Shown: positions 31,961 through 41,732 of the stretch, one piece after another
Position numbering within the stretch: the first letter of the stretch is position 1
How the letters are laid out: the number at the start of each line of letters is the position of its first letter
DNA from: Tenacibaculum lutimaris
GTDB lineage: Bacteria; Bacteroidota; Bacteroidia; Flavobacteriales; Flavobacteriaceae
Reading direction: 5' to 3'
Assembly (NCBI RefSeq): GCF_003610735.1
Contig: NZ_RAQM01000009.1
Span: forward strand, 359,382 to 423,381
DNA: 64,000 bases
Notes under the pieces: generated by a model
The model's database searches: none
What the model was told of the DNA's origin: nothing
What the model saw: only the letters and a program-made list of their open reading frames with translations
Made by a program: the position numbers and the translations under genes

Positions 31961-34900
31961 TTAAGCTACTATTTTTTGATCCTTATACGCTTTAGGACTC
32001 ATATTAAAATGCTTTTTAAACTGCCTACTAAAATATTTTGGGTTTGCAAAGCCGCATTCAAAACTAATTTCTGAAATGTTCAATATATTTTGGTTTAACA
32101 GATGTTGTGCTTTTTGGAGTCTTAGGTTAATCAACACATCTGACGGAGATTGTTTTAATATTTCTTTAAAAACACGATAACACTTCACTCTTGATATTTC
32201 TAGCTTCTCTTGAAGGCTTTCTATATTGAAAGTATGATCATGTAAACACTCATGCATATAGGTAAGCGCTTTTTTTACTAATTTTTCATTTGGTGAAAGT
32301 AATTGCTCGTCTTTATGCTTTTCTATCCAAGTATTACTAATCGATTTTGTAGTAAATAAAGGCTTTCTACTATTTAAAAGGTTTTCTAATTTTGCTTGTA
32401 AAAATGTTTTACTTACTGGTAACTGAACGGTTACATCTAATCCTAATTTTGTTACCTGCTCTATTTGAGAATGCCCTATTTCGTCAGAAAGATAGAGTAT
32501 CGGACAATGAGGTGTTTTTTTATTTTCTTTACGATTTTCTAAGAACTGTACAACTTCATTTGTAAGTTTTACATCATAAAAAATTATAGAATCTATGTTA
32601 AGATTTGAAAGTGCAGAAAATAGTTTATCAACATTACTTTCAAAAATTAAATGATAAGCTTCATTTCCTAATAACGATTGTAATATTCCATAATTCACCT
32701 CACTACTCAGCACTAATACTTTATGTTTATCAGTTGGTAATTCATCTATCATTCCTAAATGATTCCATTGTATCATAGAGGCCTTTTCTGAGCTTGTTTT
32801 TTGAAACGGTACCTCTACCTCTATAGACACTCTTCCTCCATCTGGATTTACAGTTATTTTTCCTTTTAATTGTAGTAACAACTCTTTTGCTGCATTGTAA
32901 TAAGGACTATAGCGTTGTAAACTTTCAATATTATTCAATAGAACACTACTGTCAGAATCAACTTTTAATTCAAGACTTGTATCTTTTAAAATATAAACTA
33001 CCTCTATAGTACTACCTTGATTACTATACTTTATAAGGTCGTTAAAAACATATTTAAATAAAAGTTTGAATTGTAATAGGTTTATTGTTATCCATTCTTT
33101 TTTTCCAGGTATTTGATAACTAAGATTTATACCAGATTGTATAAGTTTTCTTTCTAAGTTTTTAGTTAGCTCATGTAAAACATCATTAATCTCTATTGCT
33201 GACGCTTCTGTAGTTTTTACATGGTGTACTTGTTCTAAAAAATCCCATTCCATTAACGCATCAACCATAGTTTGTGTTTGACGAATTAATCTAGTTTGTA
33301 TTTCTTCTGGTATACTTATGTCTTGGCTTTCTTGTAATAATTGCATTAAAGGCTTCTTAAATTCAGCCAAAACAAACGTTTTGAATTTATCTATTTCAAA
33401 GTCTTCATTTTTTAATTTGTGATGTAAAGCCAGTACTTCTTCTTTTTGTTGAAAAATTTCACGATTCTTATCTTCTAGCTTTGCATTTGCTTTTATTAGG
33501 TCTTTTTTTTGCCTTTCAATTATAGCTGTTCGTTCGCTAATTTTTTGTTTTAATTTTTCTTTATAAATCTTATCCTTACGTACTTTATAACCAAATCCAA
33601 AAATTATTAAACCAATTCCTCCAGAAACCAATATCCATAAAAACCAAGAGGTTTTATAAAATGGGGGTTTAATTATTACAGGAATAGAAGTCAACTCCTC
33701 CTCTGAAGTACTTAAACTATTTTTCACTTCCAAAATATATTCTCCTGGCTGTAGTTTTTTGTATAAAACAGGACTTGTTCCATACACTCTCCAGTCTTTA
33801 TCAAAACCTTTTAACCTATATAAAATTACATTTTCATGATTTTTTCGATATGCTACAGAGGTTATTTCTAAACTGATATTATTTTCTGAAAATGTTTTTT
33901 CTATTAGATCCCCTCTACCTTCTATTCCATCTACTTCAATAACTAATTCAGGTGTTTTTTTATTGAAGGTTATTAGTTCTGGGGCGAAATAATTAACCCC
34001 ATTAATTCCTCCAAAATACAATACTCCTTTAGAATCCTGATAGTACGCACCTTCTGAAAACTCTGGTGCTTGCCAACCTTCTTCTGGATGTGACACATTA
34101 ACTTTATAATCCTCTTTATTTATTGAAGCAATCCCCTTAGTAGTACTTACCCATATGTAGTTTCCTTTAGGAATTACACTATATACCATATGGCTAGGTA
34201 ACCCTTCATTTTCAGAAATAGTTGCTACAACTCCTTTTTCTCGATCATAAACTGTTACCCCTCCTAAGGTTGCTACCCAATACATTTCTGTAGATTTGTC
34301 TTTGGCAATACTATATACACTATTACCAGTTAAACCTTCAGCTGTAGTAACACTATGTTTACTTCCATCAGCAATAGAAAACAACACCATTCCATAGTTT
34401 TCAGTTGCCAATGCTAATTCATTACCACTTGCAACAACATCTCTAATATGGTATTTTTTTAATGAGCTTACTCCAGGAACTTCTTCAAACTTATTTTCTT
34501 TTAGATTAAATACCGCTAATCCTCCCCAACAAGCAAACCAAATTCTATTATCATCTGTCTCTGTCATTGCATAAATTCTGTTTGCTGGTAGCAATGAAAA
34601 TTCATCAGCACTGTAATAAGAAATTTCTGATTCTTTTATACGAATAAGTCCCGCATAGGTTCCTACCCATATAGAACCATCTTTAGCAGTGTATAAACTA
34701 CGTATCCTTTCCCATTCTTGATTTTCTTTTGCTTTTTCTAATTGTTTCTTAACAAAACATTTCTCAGACTTGCTATACTTATACAATCCTTCCGTGTAAT
34801 AACCTAACCAAAGGTTATTATCTTTATCCTTCGTAATAGCTCTTACTGTTTCATTAGGTAAATGTTTATAGTTAATCGGATGTGGAGCAATCGTATTTAT

Positions 34901-35701
34901 ATACTCTGAACCAATATAAGCCATACTAAGACCTCCATCTTTGTGTCCTAACCAAATATTCTCAAAATTATCTTCGTAAATTTTTTCTATTTCATTACTT
35001 GTAAAACTATATGGATTGTATAAATCGTATGTATAATGTTCTATTTGTGTATCGTGAATATTTATCTGATTGTTTCTGATAACATAAAGTCCATTTTTTC
35101 TAGTAGCATACCAAATATTACCTTTTCTATCTTGGTAAGATTCATTGATAACAACTTCAGGATATTCATTTAACAATAATTGTTCATGAACTAATGGCTC
35201 TTTATTAAAGACTTGATTGGCTTCTATTTCTGTAAACTTAGTACCATCAAACTCATAATATTTGCTGTTTTTAGTTTCAACAACAAGATTTCTCTTTTTT
35301 GAAAACCTAAAGTTTACAGGAGTATCTTTGAATGAAAAGTTTTGAAATATTGATTCTTTATGCAGCTTACTTACCGAGTTATTATCGGTTAAACACCACA
35401 ACGATCCGTTTGTATCTTTTTGTAAAGCATAAATGACATTACCAGGAAGAGAAGTAGTATCATTATCTACATGTTTAAAAATTTTAAAGTTATTCCCATC
35501 ATAACGATTAAGTCCGTCCCAAGTAGCAACCCATAACCTTCCTTTGTCATCACTTATGATATCATTTACAGAATTGTTTGATAGCCCTTCTTTTGTAGTT
35601 AATGTTTTAAATTTTAAAGATTGCCCTAAACTGTTAGCCACAACAATAAAAAACAAAAAAAATAACTTCGTTCTCATACTTCCATCTTTTATAACTAGCA
35701 A
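31961..35701 (-). CDS. Hybrid sensor-AraC regulator with degenerate kinase and receiver
   Basis: 1246 residues; the ATG nine codons in (MRTKLFF, near 35677) gives the better signal peptide. Periplasmic Reg_prop repeats (GRLWVATWDGLNRYDG and many others), a Y_Y_Y domain and one TM helix (about 684-706) precede a coiled-coil, a histidine-kinase-like part, a receiver-like domain and a C-terminal AraC HTH (RLQKAQHLLNQ, ISFECGFANPKYFSRQFKKHF). The H-box histidine is replaced: A779 in AEFKKPL where HEFRTPL is expected. The receiver keeps D1043 (IIFYDVKL) but has S999-S1000 for the acidic pair and leucine for the conserved lysine. Ligand binding may therefore drive the AraC domain by shape change. 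It faces the SusC operon. Confidence 0.93.
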   Translation of the reverse strand: MLVIKDGSMRTKLFFLFFIVVANSLGQSLKFKTLTTKEGLSNNSVNDIISDDKGRLWVATWDGLNRYDGNNFKIFKHVDNDTTSLPGNVIYALQKDTNGSLWCLTDNNSVSKLHKESIFQNFSFKDTPVNFRFSKKRNLVVETKNSKYYEFDGTKFTEIEANQVFNKEPLVHEQLLLNEYPEVVINESYQDRKGNIWYATRKNGLYVIRNNQINIHDTQIEHYTYDLYNPYSFTSNEIEKIYEDNFENIWLGHKDGGLSMAYIGSEYINTIAPHPINYKHLPNETVRAITKDKDNNLWLGYYTEGLYKYSKSEKCFVKKQLEKAKENQEWERIRSLYTAKDGSIWVGTYAGLIRIKESEISYYSADEFSLLPANRIYAMTETDDNRIWFACWGGLAVFNLKENKFEEVPGVSSLKKYHIRDVVASGNELALATENYGMVLFSIADGSKHSVTTAEGLTGNSVYSIAKDKSTEMYWVATLGGVTVYDREKGVVATISENEGLPSHMVYSVIPKGNYIWVSTTKGIASINKEDYKVNVSHPEEGWQAPEFSEGAYYQDSKGVLYFGGINGVNYFAPELITFNKKTPELVIEVDGIEGRGDLIEKTFSENNISLEITSVAYRKNHENVILYRLKGFDKDWRVYGTSPVLYKKLQPGEYILEVKNSLSTSEEELTSIPVIIKPPFYKTSWFLWILVSGGIGLIIFGFGYKVRKDKIYKEKLKQKISERTAIIERQKKDLIKANAKLEDKNREIFQQKEEVLALHHKLKNEDFEIDKFKTFVLAEFKKPLMQLLQESQDISIPEEIQTRLIRQTQTMVDALMEWDFLEQVHHVKTTEASAIEINDVLHELTKNLERKLIQSGINLSYQIPGKKEWITINLLQFKLLFKYVFNDLIKYSNQGSTIEVVYILKDTSLELKVDSDSSVLLNNIESLQRYSPYYNAAKELLLQLKGKITVNPDGGRVSIEVEVPFQKTSSEKASMIQWNHLGMIDELPTDKHKVLVLSSEVNYGILQSLLGNEAYHLIFESNVDKLFSALSNLNIDSIIFYDVKLTNEVVQFLENRKENKKTPHCPILYLSDEIGHSQIEQVTKLGLDVTVQLPVSKTFLQAKLENLLNSRKPLFTTKSISNTWIEKHKDEQLLSPNEKLVKKALTYMHECLHDHTFNIESLQEKLEISRVKCYRVFKEILKQSPSDVLINLRLQKAQHLLNQNILNISEISFECGFANPKYFSRQFKKHFNMSPKAYKDQKIVA

Positions 35702-35832
35702 AAATAATTTTGTTGAAATTCAGAGATGTCATTCTGTAATTAAGTTTAAATTATGTAAACGTTAATATTAGTTTATTTCCTTTTTATATAAACTAACTCA
35801 ATACTAAAACGTTTTTTGAAGGTATAAAAAAC

Positions 35833-35865
35833 AAAAAAGCCTTACTAAAACTAGTAAGGCTTTTT
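35833..35865 (-). terminator. Terminator of the Ser-Pro-Arg tRNA cluster
   Basis: AGCCTTACT (35838-35846) pairs with AGTAAGGCT (35853-35861), extended by A/T pairs, and on the minus strand runs into T. It lies directly after the tRNA-Arg 3' end. Confidence 0.8.
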
Positions 35866-35866
35866 G

Positions 35867-35940
35867 TGATCGCGACAGGATTCGAACCTGTGACCGTCTG
35901 CTTAGAAGGCAGATGCTCTATCCAGCTGAGCTACGCGACC
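35867..35940 (-). tRNA. tRNA-Arg (TCT)
   Basis: Minus strand, 74 bases: acceptor GGTCGCG/CGCGATC (one G-U pair), anticodon stem TCTGC/GCAGA with loop CTTCTAA, T arm ACAGG/CCTGT, discriminator A. Third gene of a three-tRNA transcript. Confidence 0.95.
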
Positions 35941-35948
35941 ATTGTTTG

Positions 35949-36023
35949 TCGGGGTGGCAGGATTCGAACCTGCGACCTCCTGCTCCCAAAGCAGGCGCGA
36001 TGACCGGGCTACGCTACACCCCG
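35949..36023 (-). tRNA. tRNA-Pro (TGG)
   Basis: Minus strand, 75 bases: acceptor CGGGGTG/CACCCCG, anticodon stem CCTGC/GCAGG with loop TTTGGGA, discriminator A. Eight bases separate it from tRNA-Arg. Confidence 0.95.
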
Positions 36024-36048
36024 ATTAGTGTCATCTTCAATTTTTGTG

Positions 36049-36130
36049 CGGAGAGACCGGGATTCGAACCCGGGCATCCCGAAGGATGACAGCTTAGCAG
36101 GCTGCTGCATTACCACTCTGCCACCTCTCC
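36049..36130 (-). tRNA. tRNA-Ser (GCT)
   Basis: Minus strand, 82 bases, with the long variable arm of the Ser class (CATCC-TTC-GGGATG). Acceptor GGAGAGG/TCTCTCC, anticodon loop CTGCTAA, discriminator G. First gene of the transcript. Confidence 0.95.
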
Positions 36131-36168
36131 TTAATTCTTGCCGAAGCGTGAATTAAAAATTGCGAGTG

Positions 36169-36200
36169 CAAATGTATAACTATATATACGTTTTCACAAA
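36169..36200 (-). promoter_or_regulatory. Promoter of the Ser-Pro-Arg tRNA cluster
   Basis: Minus strand: TTTG (36200-36197), 20 bases, TACATTTG (36176-36169). The -7 box is 39 bases upstream of the mature tRNA-Ser end. Confidence 0.75.
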
Positions 36201-36221
36201 CTTTTTATCGAAAAAAATTCA

Positions 36222-38264
36222 CTATTCTGGATACTCAACACGTAAGTGATAGATATTCATTAACTTATTCTTAATAATTTTTTTTATTTTTTCTATCTCT
36301 CTAAATGTAATATCTGAATTTATGAACTGATTATCGTTTTTTTGCTTGTCAACTATCCTATCTATTAATTGATCTATAGATTGCGCTGTTGGATTTTTCA
36401 AACTCTTAGAAGCAGCCTCAGCTGCATCACACATCATTAATATAGCTGTTTCTTTAGAAAAAGGAATAGGTCCTTGATATTGAAATTTCTTAATATCAAC
36501 ATCAGGATTGTTCTCCAACTCCATTTTATAAAAATAATACGTAACACTTGTTCCGTGATGTGTCCTAATAAAATCGATAATTCTATCTGGTAATTTATTT
36601 TTTTTAGCTATTTCTATTCCGTTAATCACATGGTCTAAAATAATACGAGCGCTATCTATAGGCAACAAATCATTATGAGGATTTACTCCTGTCGATTGAT
36701 TTTCGGTAAAGTACATCGGGTTTGCCATTTTACCAATGTCATGATACAAAGCTCCAGTACGAACTAACATAGAGTTTGCTCCTATTTCATTCGCCGCTGC
36801 TTCTGCTAAATTTGCCACTTGCATAGAATGCTGAAAAGTTCCTGGAGCTTTTTCATTTAAATCTCTCAACAACTTAGAGTTTGTATTTGACAATTCTAAC
36901 AGTGTAACATCAGAAACCAATCCAAATAATTTTTCGTAAAAATAAATAAAGAATACAGCTAAAAAGGACAACAATCCATTAGCCGCAAATAACCCAAAGT
37001 ATTCCCAGTTTATTTTATCTGCATTTCCTTCTTTTAAAATTGAAAATGCAAAATAGGTAAGCATATAAATCAACGTAATTTGCCCTATTGACATGAACAA
37101 ACTTGCTCTTTTATACAACTCAGACACTGTTAAAATAGTTACAATTCCCGCGATAATATGAAGGTAAATAAACTCAAAACTATTCGGTACAATAAATCCT
37201 AACAATAACACTGTAAGCACATGTGTAAATAATCCTAAACGCGCATCAAAAAAGGCTTTTAAAACAATTGGCAAAATACTTAACGGAACTACATACAAAT
37301 AATCTGAATTATACTTAACCACCATAGTTTGCACAAAAATCATTAAAAATACGTTGAAGAAGATAAATGTTACTTTGTTATTATCATTAAATATTTCAAG
37401 TCTGTATTTTTCTAAAAAAAGTAATAACATTAAAAGCGCAAATGCCACTAAAATTGTATAACCGAAAACAATCCAGTTGTAATTAGATTTTGTCCAAATG
37501 AGAGAACTAGAAGCTACTTCGTACGATTTTAAAACATTGTATTTTCTTCCTTCAACAATATCTCCTTTTAAAATGATTAATTCTCCTTTTGATACTTTTC
37601 CTTTTGCATAAGAAATACTTTTTAAGAGTTCATCAAGCTCTTTCTCACTATACTTATAATCATACGTTACGTTAGGTTTTAAGTTACTTGATAAGTAGTT
37701 TATAAGTATTCTTTGTTTGTAGTAAGAAAACGTTTCTGTATTTACCCGTAAAAACTTTAATATTTCTTTGGATTGTGTCAATTTTGAGAATGGAACATCA
37801 TCTATAGAGTTTCCTTTTCTTAAAACTACTATATCTCCTCTATTAGCCTTATCAATACTTGCGTCATCCAAAAAACCATAGTTATAAACTTTATCGATAA
37901 TCGCTTCTCCTTCTTTAACTAAATCTCTTTTAGTATAAGTCGATAAAGAATCTAAAGAGTTAATATCTTTTGAAAAAGAATTCAGTACGTCATTTTTCAC
38001 AGAAGTATCTACTTCGAAATATTTTCTCGAATTGGATTCAATTTCCTTTTTCTCTGTTTCAATTTCTTCAGGAGTTTTTTGAATAGCAAAATCAAAAGGA
38101 GCATATAAGTTATCATACTGCCAAGGTTTTCCTTGCGGAAAATCATACTTAAATTGTCCTCCTTTCGGAAACAAATACACAATAGCTATCACTGTTATTA
38201 AAAACAATAACACTTTGTAAATTATCGTGTTGTTTTTATACAGTCTATTGATTAAATCGTTCAT
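36222..38264 (-). CDS. 7TM-HD phosphohydrolase (PgpH-like)
   Basis: 680 residues. One N-terminal TM helix (about 17-34), a large extracytoplasmic region, a block of seven TM helices (about 255-445) and a cytosolic HDIG domain: FQHSMQVANLAEAAA, LYHDIGKM, NPHNDLLP and IRTHHGTS give the metal-binding histidines and aspartates. The best-known relatives, Listeria PgpH and its kin, hydrolyse c-di-AMP. The same architecture is usual in Bacteroidota. The substrate is inferred by family. It is located between a tRNA cluster and the thiolase gene. Confidence 0.92.
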   Translation of the reverse strand: MNDLINRLYKNNTIIYKVLLFLITVIAIVYLFPKGGQFKYDFPQGKPWQYDNLYAPFDFAIQKTPEEIETEKKEIESNSRKYFEVDTSVKNDVLNSFSKDINSLDSLSTYTKRDLVKEGEAIIDKVYNYGFLDDASIDKANRGDIVVLRKGNSIDDVPFSKLTQSKEILKFLRVNTETFSYYKQRILINYLSSNLKPNVTYDYKYSEKELDELLKSISYAKGKVSKGELIILKGDIVEGRKYNVLKSYEVASSSLIWTKSNYNWIVFGYTILVAFALLMLLLFLEKYRLEIFNDNNKVTFIFFNVFLMIFVQTMVVKYNSDYLYVVPLSILPIVLKAFFDARLGLFTHVLTVLLLGFIVPNSFEFIYLHIIAGIVTILTVSELYKRASLFMSIGQITLIYMLTYFAFSILKEGNADKINWEYFGLFAANGLLSFLAVFFIYFYEKLFGLVSDVTLLELSNTNSKLLRDLNEKAPGTFQHSMQVANLAEAAANEIGANSMLVRTGALYHDIGKMANPMYFTENQSTGVNPHNDLLPIDSARIILDHVINGIEIAKKNKLPDRIIDFIRTHHGTSVTYYFYKMELENNPDVDIKKFQYQGPIPFSKETAILMMCDAAEAASKSLKNPTAQSIDQLIDRIVDKQKNDNQFINSDITFREIEKIKKIIKNKLMNIYHLRVEYPE

Positions 38265-38305
38265 TTTAGATGTTTATAAAATGTAAATATAACCTTTCTC
38301 TATTA

Positions 38306-38337
38306 TTTGAGTACTTATTATAAAATGGTTATTTTCG
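38306..38337 (+). promoter_or_regulatory. Promoter of the thiolase gene
   Basis: TTTG at 38306-38309, 20 bases, TATTTTCG at 38330-38337. Transcription would start near 38341, giving a leader of about 85 bases. Confidence 0.65.
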
Positions 38338-38425
38338 CAAAACAAATCTTAATACAACATATTCAATACAATAAACCTATCCTTTAAAAGGTTTATCAAA
38401 AAGAATAAAATTAACAATATAACAA

Positions 38426-39601
38426 ATGAAAGAAGTAGTAATAGTATCAGTAGCTAGAACTCCAATTGGTAGTTTTTTAGGATCTTTATCAACTATACCT
38501 GCACCAAAATTAGGTGCTGTAGCTATCAAAGGAGCTTTAGATAAAATTAACTTAAAACCAGAAATGGTTGAAGAAGTTTTTATGGGAAATGTAGTTTCAG
38601 CAGGTTTAGGTCAAGCACCAGCGCGTCAAGCTGCAATTTTTGCAGGAATTCCTGATACGGTACCTTGTACTACTGTTAACAAAGTTTGTTCTTCAGGAAT
38701 GAAGTCTATCATGTTAGCTGCGCAAACTATTGCTTTAGGTGATGCTGAAATTGTTATAGCTGGAGGTATGGAAAACATGAGTATGATTCCACATTATCAA
38801 CATGCTAGAACAGGTTCTAAGTTTGGTCCTATTAAAATGGAAGATGGAATGCAAAAAGACGGATTAGTTGATGCTTACGAGCAAGTAGCTATGGGAGTTT
38901 GTGCTGATGAATGTGCTGTTAAATACGAATTTTCTAGAGAAGATCAAGATGCTTTTGCTGTTGAATCATACAACCGCTCTTCAAAAGCTTGGAGTGAAGG
39001 TAAATTTGCAGATGAAATTGTTCCTGTAGAAATACCTCAACGTCGTGGTGAACCTATCATTTTTTCTGAAGATGAAGAATATAAAAACGTAAAAATGGAT
39101 AAAATTCCTGCTTTACGTCCTGCTTTTACAAAAGAAGGTACAGTAACTGCTGCCAATGCTTCTACTATTAATGATGGTGGTGCTGCATTAGTATTAATGT
39201 CTGCTGAAAAAGCTGCTGAATTAGGGTTAACTCCACTAGCAAAAATTAAAGGTTATGCTGACGCTGCTCACGAACCAAAATGGTTTACAACTGCCCCTGC
39301 TAAAGCTTTACCAAAAGCCTTAGCTAAAGCTGGTGTTGCTATTGAAGATGTTGATTATTTCGAATTAAACGAAGCGTTCTCAGTTGTAGGATTAGCTAAT
39401 ATGAAAATCTTAGGTTTATCAGCTGATAAAGTAAACGTAAATGGTGGAGCTGTTTCCTTAGGACACCCATTAGGTGTTTCTGGAGCTAGAATTATTATTG
39501 CTTTAACTTCTATTTTAAAACAAAACAACGCTAAAATTGGTGCTGCTGGTATTTGTAACGGTGGTGGTGGTGCTAGTGCAATGGTAATTGAAAGAGTTTA
39601 A
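38426..39601 (+). CDS. Acetyl-CoA C-acyltransferase (thiolase)
   Basis: 391 residues, normal length for biosynthetic thiolase. The acyl-accepting cysteine is C88 in NKVCSSGMKS, the histidine lies in LGHPLGVSG and the second cysteine in GICNGGGG. The enzyme condenses or splits acetyl-CoA/acetoacetyl-CoA in the cytosol; direction and chain length are not settled by the sequence. It may share a transcript with the C40 peptidase gene 26 bases downstream. A good promoter lies upstream. Confidence 0.95.
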   Translation: MKEVVIVSVARTPIGSFLGSLSTIPAPKLGAVAIKGALDKINLKPEMVEEVFMGNVVSAGLGQAPARQAAIFAGIPDTVPCTTVNKVCSSGMKSIMLAAQTIALGDAEIVIAGGMENMSMIPHYQHARTGSKFGPIKMEDGMQKDGLVDAYEQVAMGVCADECAVKYEFSREDQDAFAVESYNRSSKAWSEGKFADEIVPVEIPQRRGEPIIFSEDEEYKNVKMDKIPALRPAFTKEGTVTAANASTINDGGAALVLMSAEKAAELGLTPLAKIKGYADAAHEPKWFTTAPAKALPKALAKAGVAIEDVDYFELNEAFSVVGLANMKILGLSADKVNVNGGAVSLGHPLGVSGARIIIALTSILKQNNAKIGAAGICNGGGGASAMVIERV

Positions 39602-39627
39602 TTGTTTTAAAAACCCCAACTAAGTAG

Positions 39628-40401
39628 ATGTCTTTCGGAATTTGTAATTTAAGTATTGTTCCTCTTCGATTAGAGCCTTCTGATGCTTCAGAAATGGTAA
39701 ATCAGGTTCTTTTTGGCGAACACTTTGAAGTTATAGAAAAATCAAAAAAATGGAGTAAAATTCGTTTAGATTTTGATAGCTACGAAGGATATATCGACAA
39801 TAAGCAATACGAAGAAATTTCAGAAGAAATTCATACGCTTTTATCAAAAGAGAAAAAGCATTATGCTGGTGAGTTGATAGACTTTATTACTGACAATAAC
39901 AGTAACCTAACAACAATTTCAATGGGAGCTCGTCTTCCACTATTTAAGGACAATACAATTAACATAAACAATACTTCGTTTTTTTATGACGGTAAAGTTT
40001 GTGGTAATAAATTAGATAAATCTACTATAGTAGAAACCGCTTTTTTATTTTTAAATGTTCCTTATTTATGGGGTGGTAAATCTCCTTTCGGAATTGACTG
40101 TTCTGGCTTTACACAAACCGTATACAAATTATGTGGATATAACCTTCTGAGAGACGCTAAACAACAAGCTACTCAAGGTGAGGTACTAAGTTTTATTGAA
40201 GAAAGCGAACCTGGTGATCTAGCCTTTTTTGATAACGAAGAAGGTGTTATTACCCATGTTGGAATTATCATGAATGATTACAACATTATTCATGCTCATG
40301 GAAAGGTACGTATCGATAAATTAGACCATAGCGGTATTTACAATGTTGATACACACCAACACACACATAAACTAAGAGTTATTAAACGTTTAATTGACTA
40401 A
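39628..40401 (+). CDS. C40-family (NlpC/P60) peptidase with SH3-like domain
   Basis: 257 residues. An N-terminal SH3-like part (about 5-65, IVPLRLEPSDASEMVNQVLFG) precedes the NlpC/P60 domain with catalytic C158 (GIDCSGFTQ), H210 (GVITHVGI) and H222 (IIHAHGKV). Such enzymes cut gamma-D-Glu-diamino-acid bonds in peptidoglycan stem peptides. No signal peptide is apparent, as in several flavobacterial homologues, so the site may be the cytosol (peptide recycling) or export may be by another route. Ends in the terminator at 40427. Confidence 0.9.
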   Translation: MSFGICNLSIVPLRLEPSDASEMVNQVLFGEHFEVIEKSKKWSKIRLDFDSYEGYIDNKQYEEISEEIHTLLSKEKKHYAGELIDFITDNNSNLTTISMGARLPLFKDNTININNTSFFYDGKVCGNKLDKSTIVETAFLFLNVPYLWGGKSPFGIDCSGFTQTVYKLCGYNLLRDAKQQATQGEVLSFIEESEPGDLAFFDNEEGVITHVGIIMNDYNIIHAHGKVRIDKLDHSGIYNVDTHQHTHKLRVIKRLID

Positions 40402-40419
40402 AGCGTTTAACTTTAATCA

Positions 40420-40458
40420 TAAAAAAAAGCGGAACTAAGTTTAGTTCCGCTTTTTTTA
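40420..40458. terminator. Bidirectional terminator
   Basis: AAGCGGAACTAA (40427-40438) pairs with TTAGTTCCGCTT (40441-40452), with an A-run before and a T-run after. It serves the C40 peptidase gene and the convergent TPR gene (stop 40477). Confidence 0.85.
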
Positions 40459-40476
40459 TACATTTCTACAATTATC

Positions 40477-41715
40477 CTATTGCATAGATTTATATAACTC
40501 TCTGTATTCAGAAGCTTTGTCACTCATCTCTAAAACCTCATATAAATTCATTAAAGTTTTAACAGTTTCAACATTTCTATTTAAGCCATCTGCCTTTTCT
40601 AAAAAAGGTAAAGCTTCTTTATAAACTTCTTTTTGCTTTGCTGCTAACTCATCGTACTTTTTGAAATTATTTAAATTCTTATTCATTTCATCTACAATCG
40701 CTTTTTCTTGATTTAAAACAATTACAGCTAAGTTCATATAAGCATCTGCATAATCAGGTTTTAATTCTACAGCTTTTTCATAATACTTTTTAGCATCCTC
40801 CATTCTTCCTTGATTGAAGTTTACCACCCCTAAGTTATAGTATAAAGTTGGATTTTCTGGATCTAAAGCTACTGCTTCGTTCATTAACTCTCCAAACTTA
40901 TCCATTTTTCCCATTTCAACATATAATTGCGCCTCATTTAAAATTAAATTAAGGTCTTTAGGGTTAGAAGCACGAGCTTCTTTAAACGCTTCAATAGCTT
41001 CATCCGTTTTTCCTTGCTCTTTTAAGATTAAGGCTACGTTTTTAACTATTGTTGCTGTTTTAGATTCTGTTGATTTAGTATCTGGCTTTAAATACCCTCC
41101 TGACTTTACCATTAAATCTCTTCGAGCTTTATCATTTCCGAAACTTTCTACTTTTCCTGTAGCTTTATCTGTAGCAACAAACTCTTTTTCTATACCAGTA
41201 TAACCTATTTTCTGTAATTCTTTATAATACTCAACAGCTTTATCGTAATCTTTAGCTTGCGTAGCAGAAACTGCTGCATTATAAGCAAAAGAAGTATCTG
41301 CAGGACTTAAAAGGTATGTTAAATAAAAGTTTTCAGCTGCATTTTTATAATCTTTCTTGTTGTTATACAAATCAACTGCTTTGTTTGACACCTCTTGAAT
41401 CATTTGATTTAAGATAGGGCGAGCTTCATCACCATATTTGCTTTCGTTCATTGCAAATAAAGCGTTCAAAGATTCTGCTGCTCCTTTATAATCTTTTTGT
41501 GCTGCTAATGCTTTACCTTTTAAAAAGTAGAATTTAGACTTATACTTATCTTCACCATTCATCATTAAAGACCCTTCAATAGTTTTAAGAGTACTTAATG
41601 CCGTCGTAAAATCTTGTTTTTTAATCGCTTTTTCAGCTTCTTTTAATTCTGATTTTTGAGCCACTGCCCCTAACGACATCAATCCTAAAGAAAGGGCTAT
41701 AAATTGATTTTTCAT
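40477..41715 (-). CDS. Periplasmic tetratricopeptide-repeat protein
   Basis: 412 residues with a signal peptide ending GAVAQ. About eight TPR units follow; clear ones are KFYFLKGKALAAQKDYKGAA, PTLYYNLGVVNFNQGRMEDA and YADAYMNLAVIVLNQ. TPR proteins carry protein partners; a specific partner is unknown. The gene is 17 bases downstream of gyrA on the same strand, an order that I recall from other Flavobacteriaceae. Function not assigned. Confidence 0.9.
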   Translation of the reverse strand: MKNQFIALSLGLMSLGAVAQKSELKEAEKAIKKQDFTTALSTLKTIEGSLMMNGEDKYKSKFYFLKGKALAAQKDYKGAAESLNALFAMNESKYGDEARPILNQMIQEVSNKAVDLYNNKKDYKNAAENFYLTYLLSPADTSFAYNAAVSATQAKDYDKAVEYYKELQKIGYTGIEKEFVATDKATGKVESFGNDKARRDLMVKSGGYLKPDTKSTESKTATIVKNVALILKEQGKTDEAIEAFKEARASNPKDLNLILNEAQLYVEMGKMDKFGELMNEAVALDPENPTLYYNLGVVNFNQGRMEDAKKYYEKAVELKPDYADAYMNLAVIVLNQEKAIVDEMNKNLNNFKKYDELAAKQKEVYKEALPFLEKADGLNRNVETVKTLMNLYEVLEMSDKASEYRELYKSMQ

Positions 41716-41732
41716 TTTTAGTTATGATTTAT

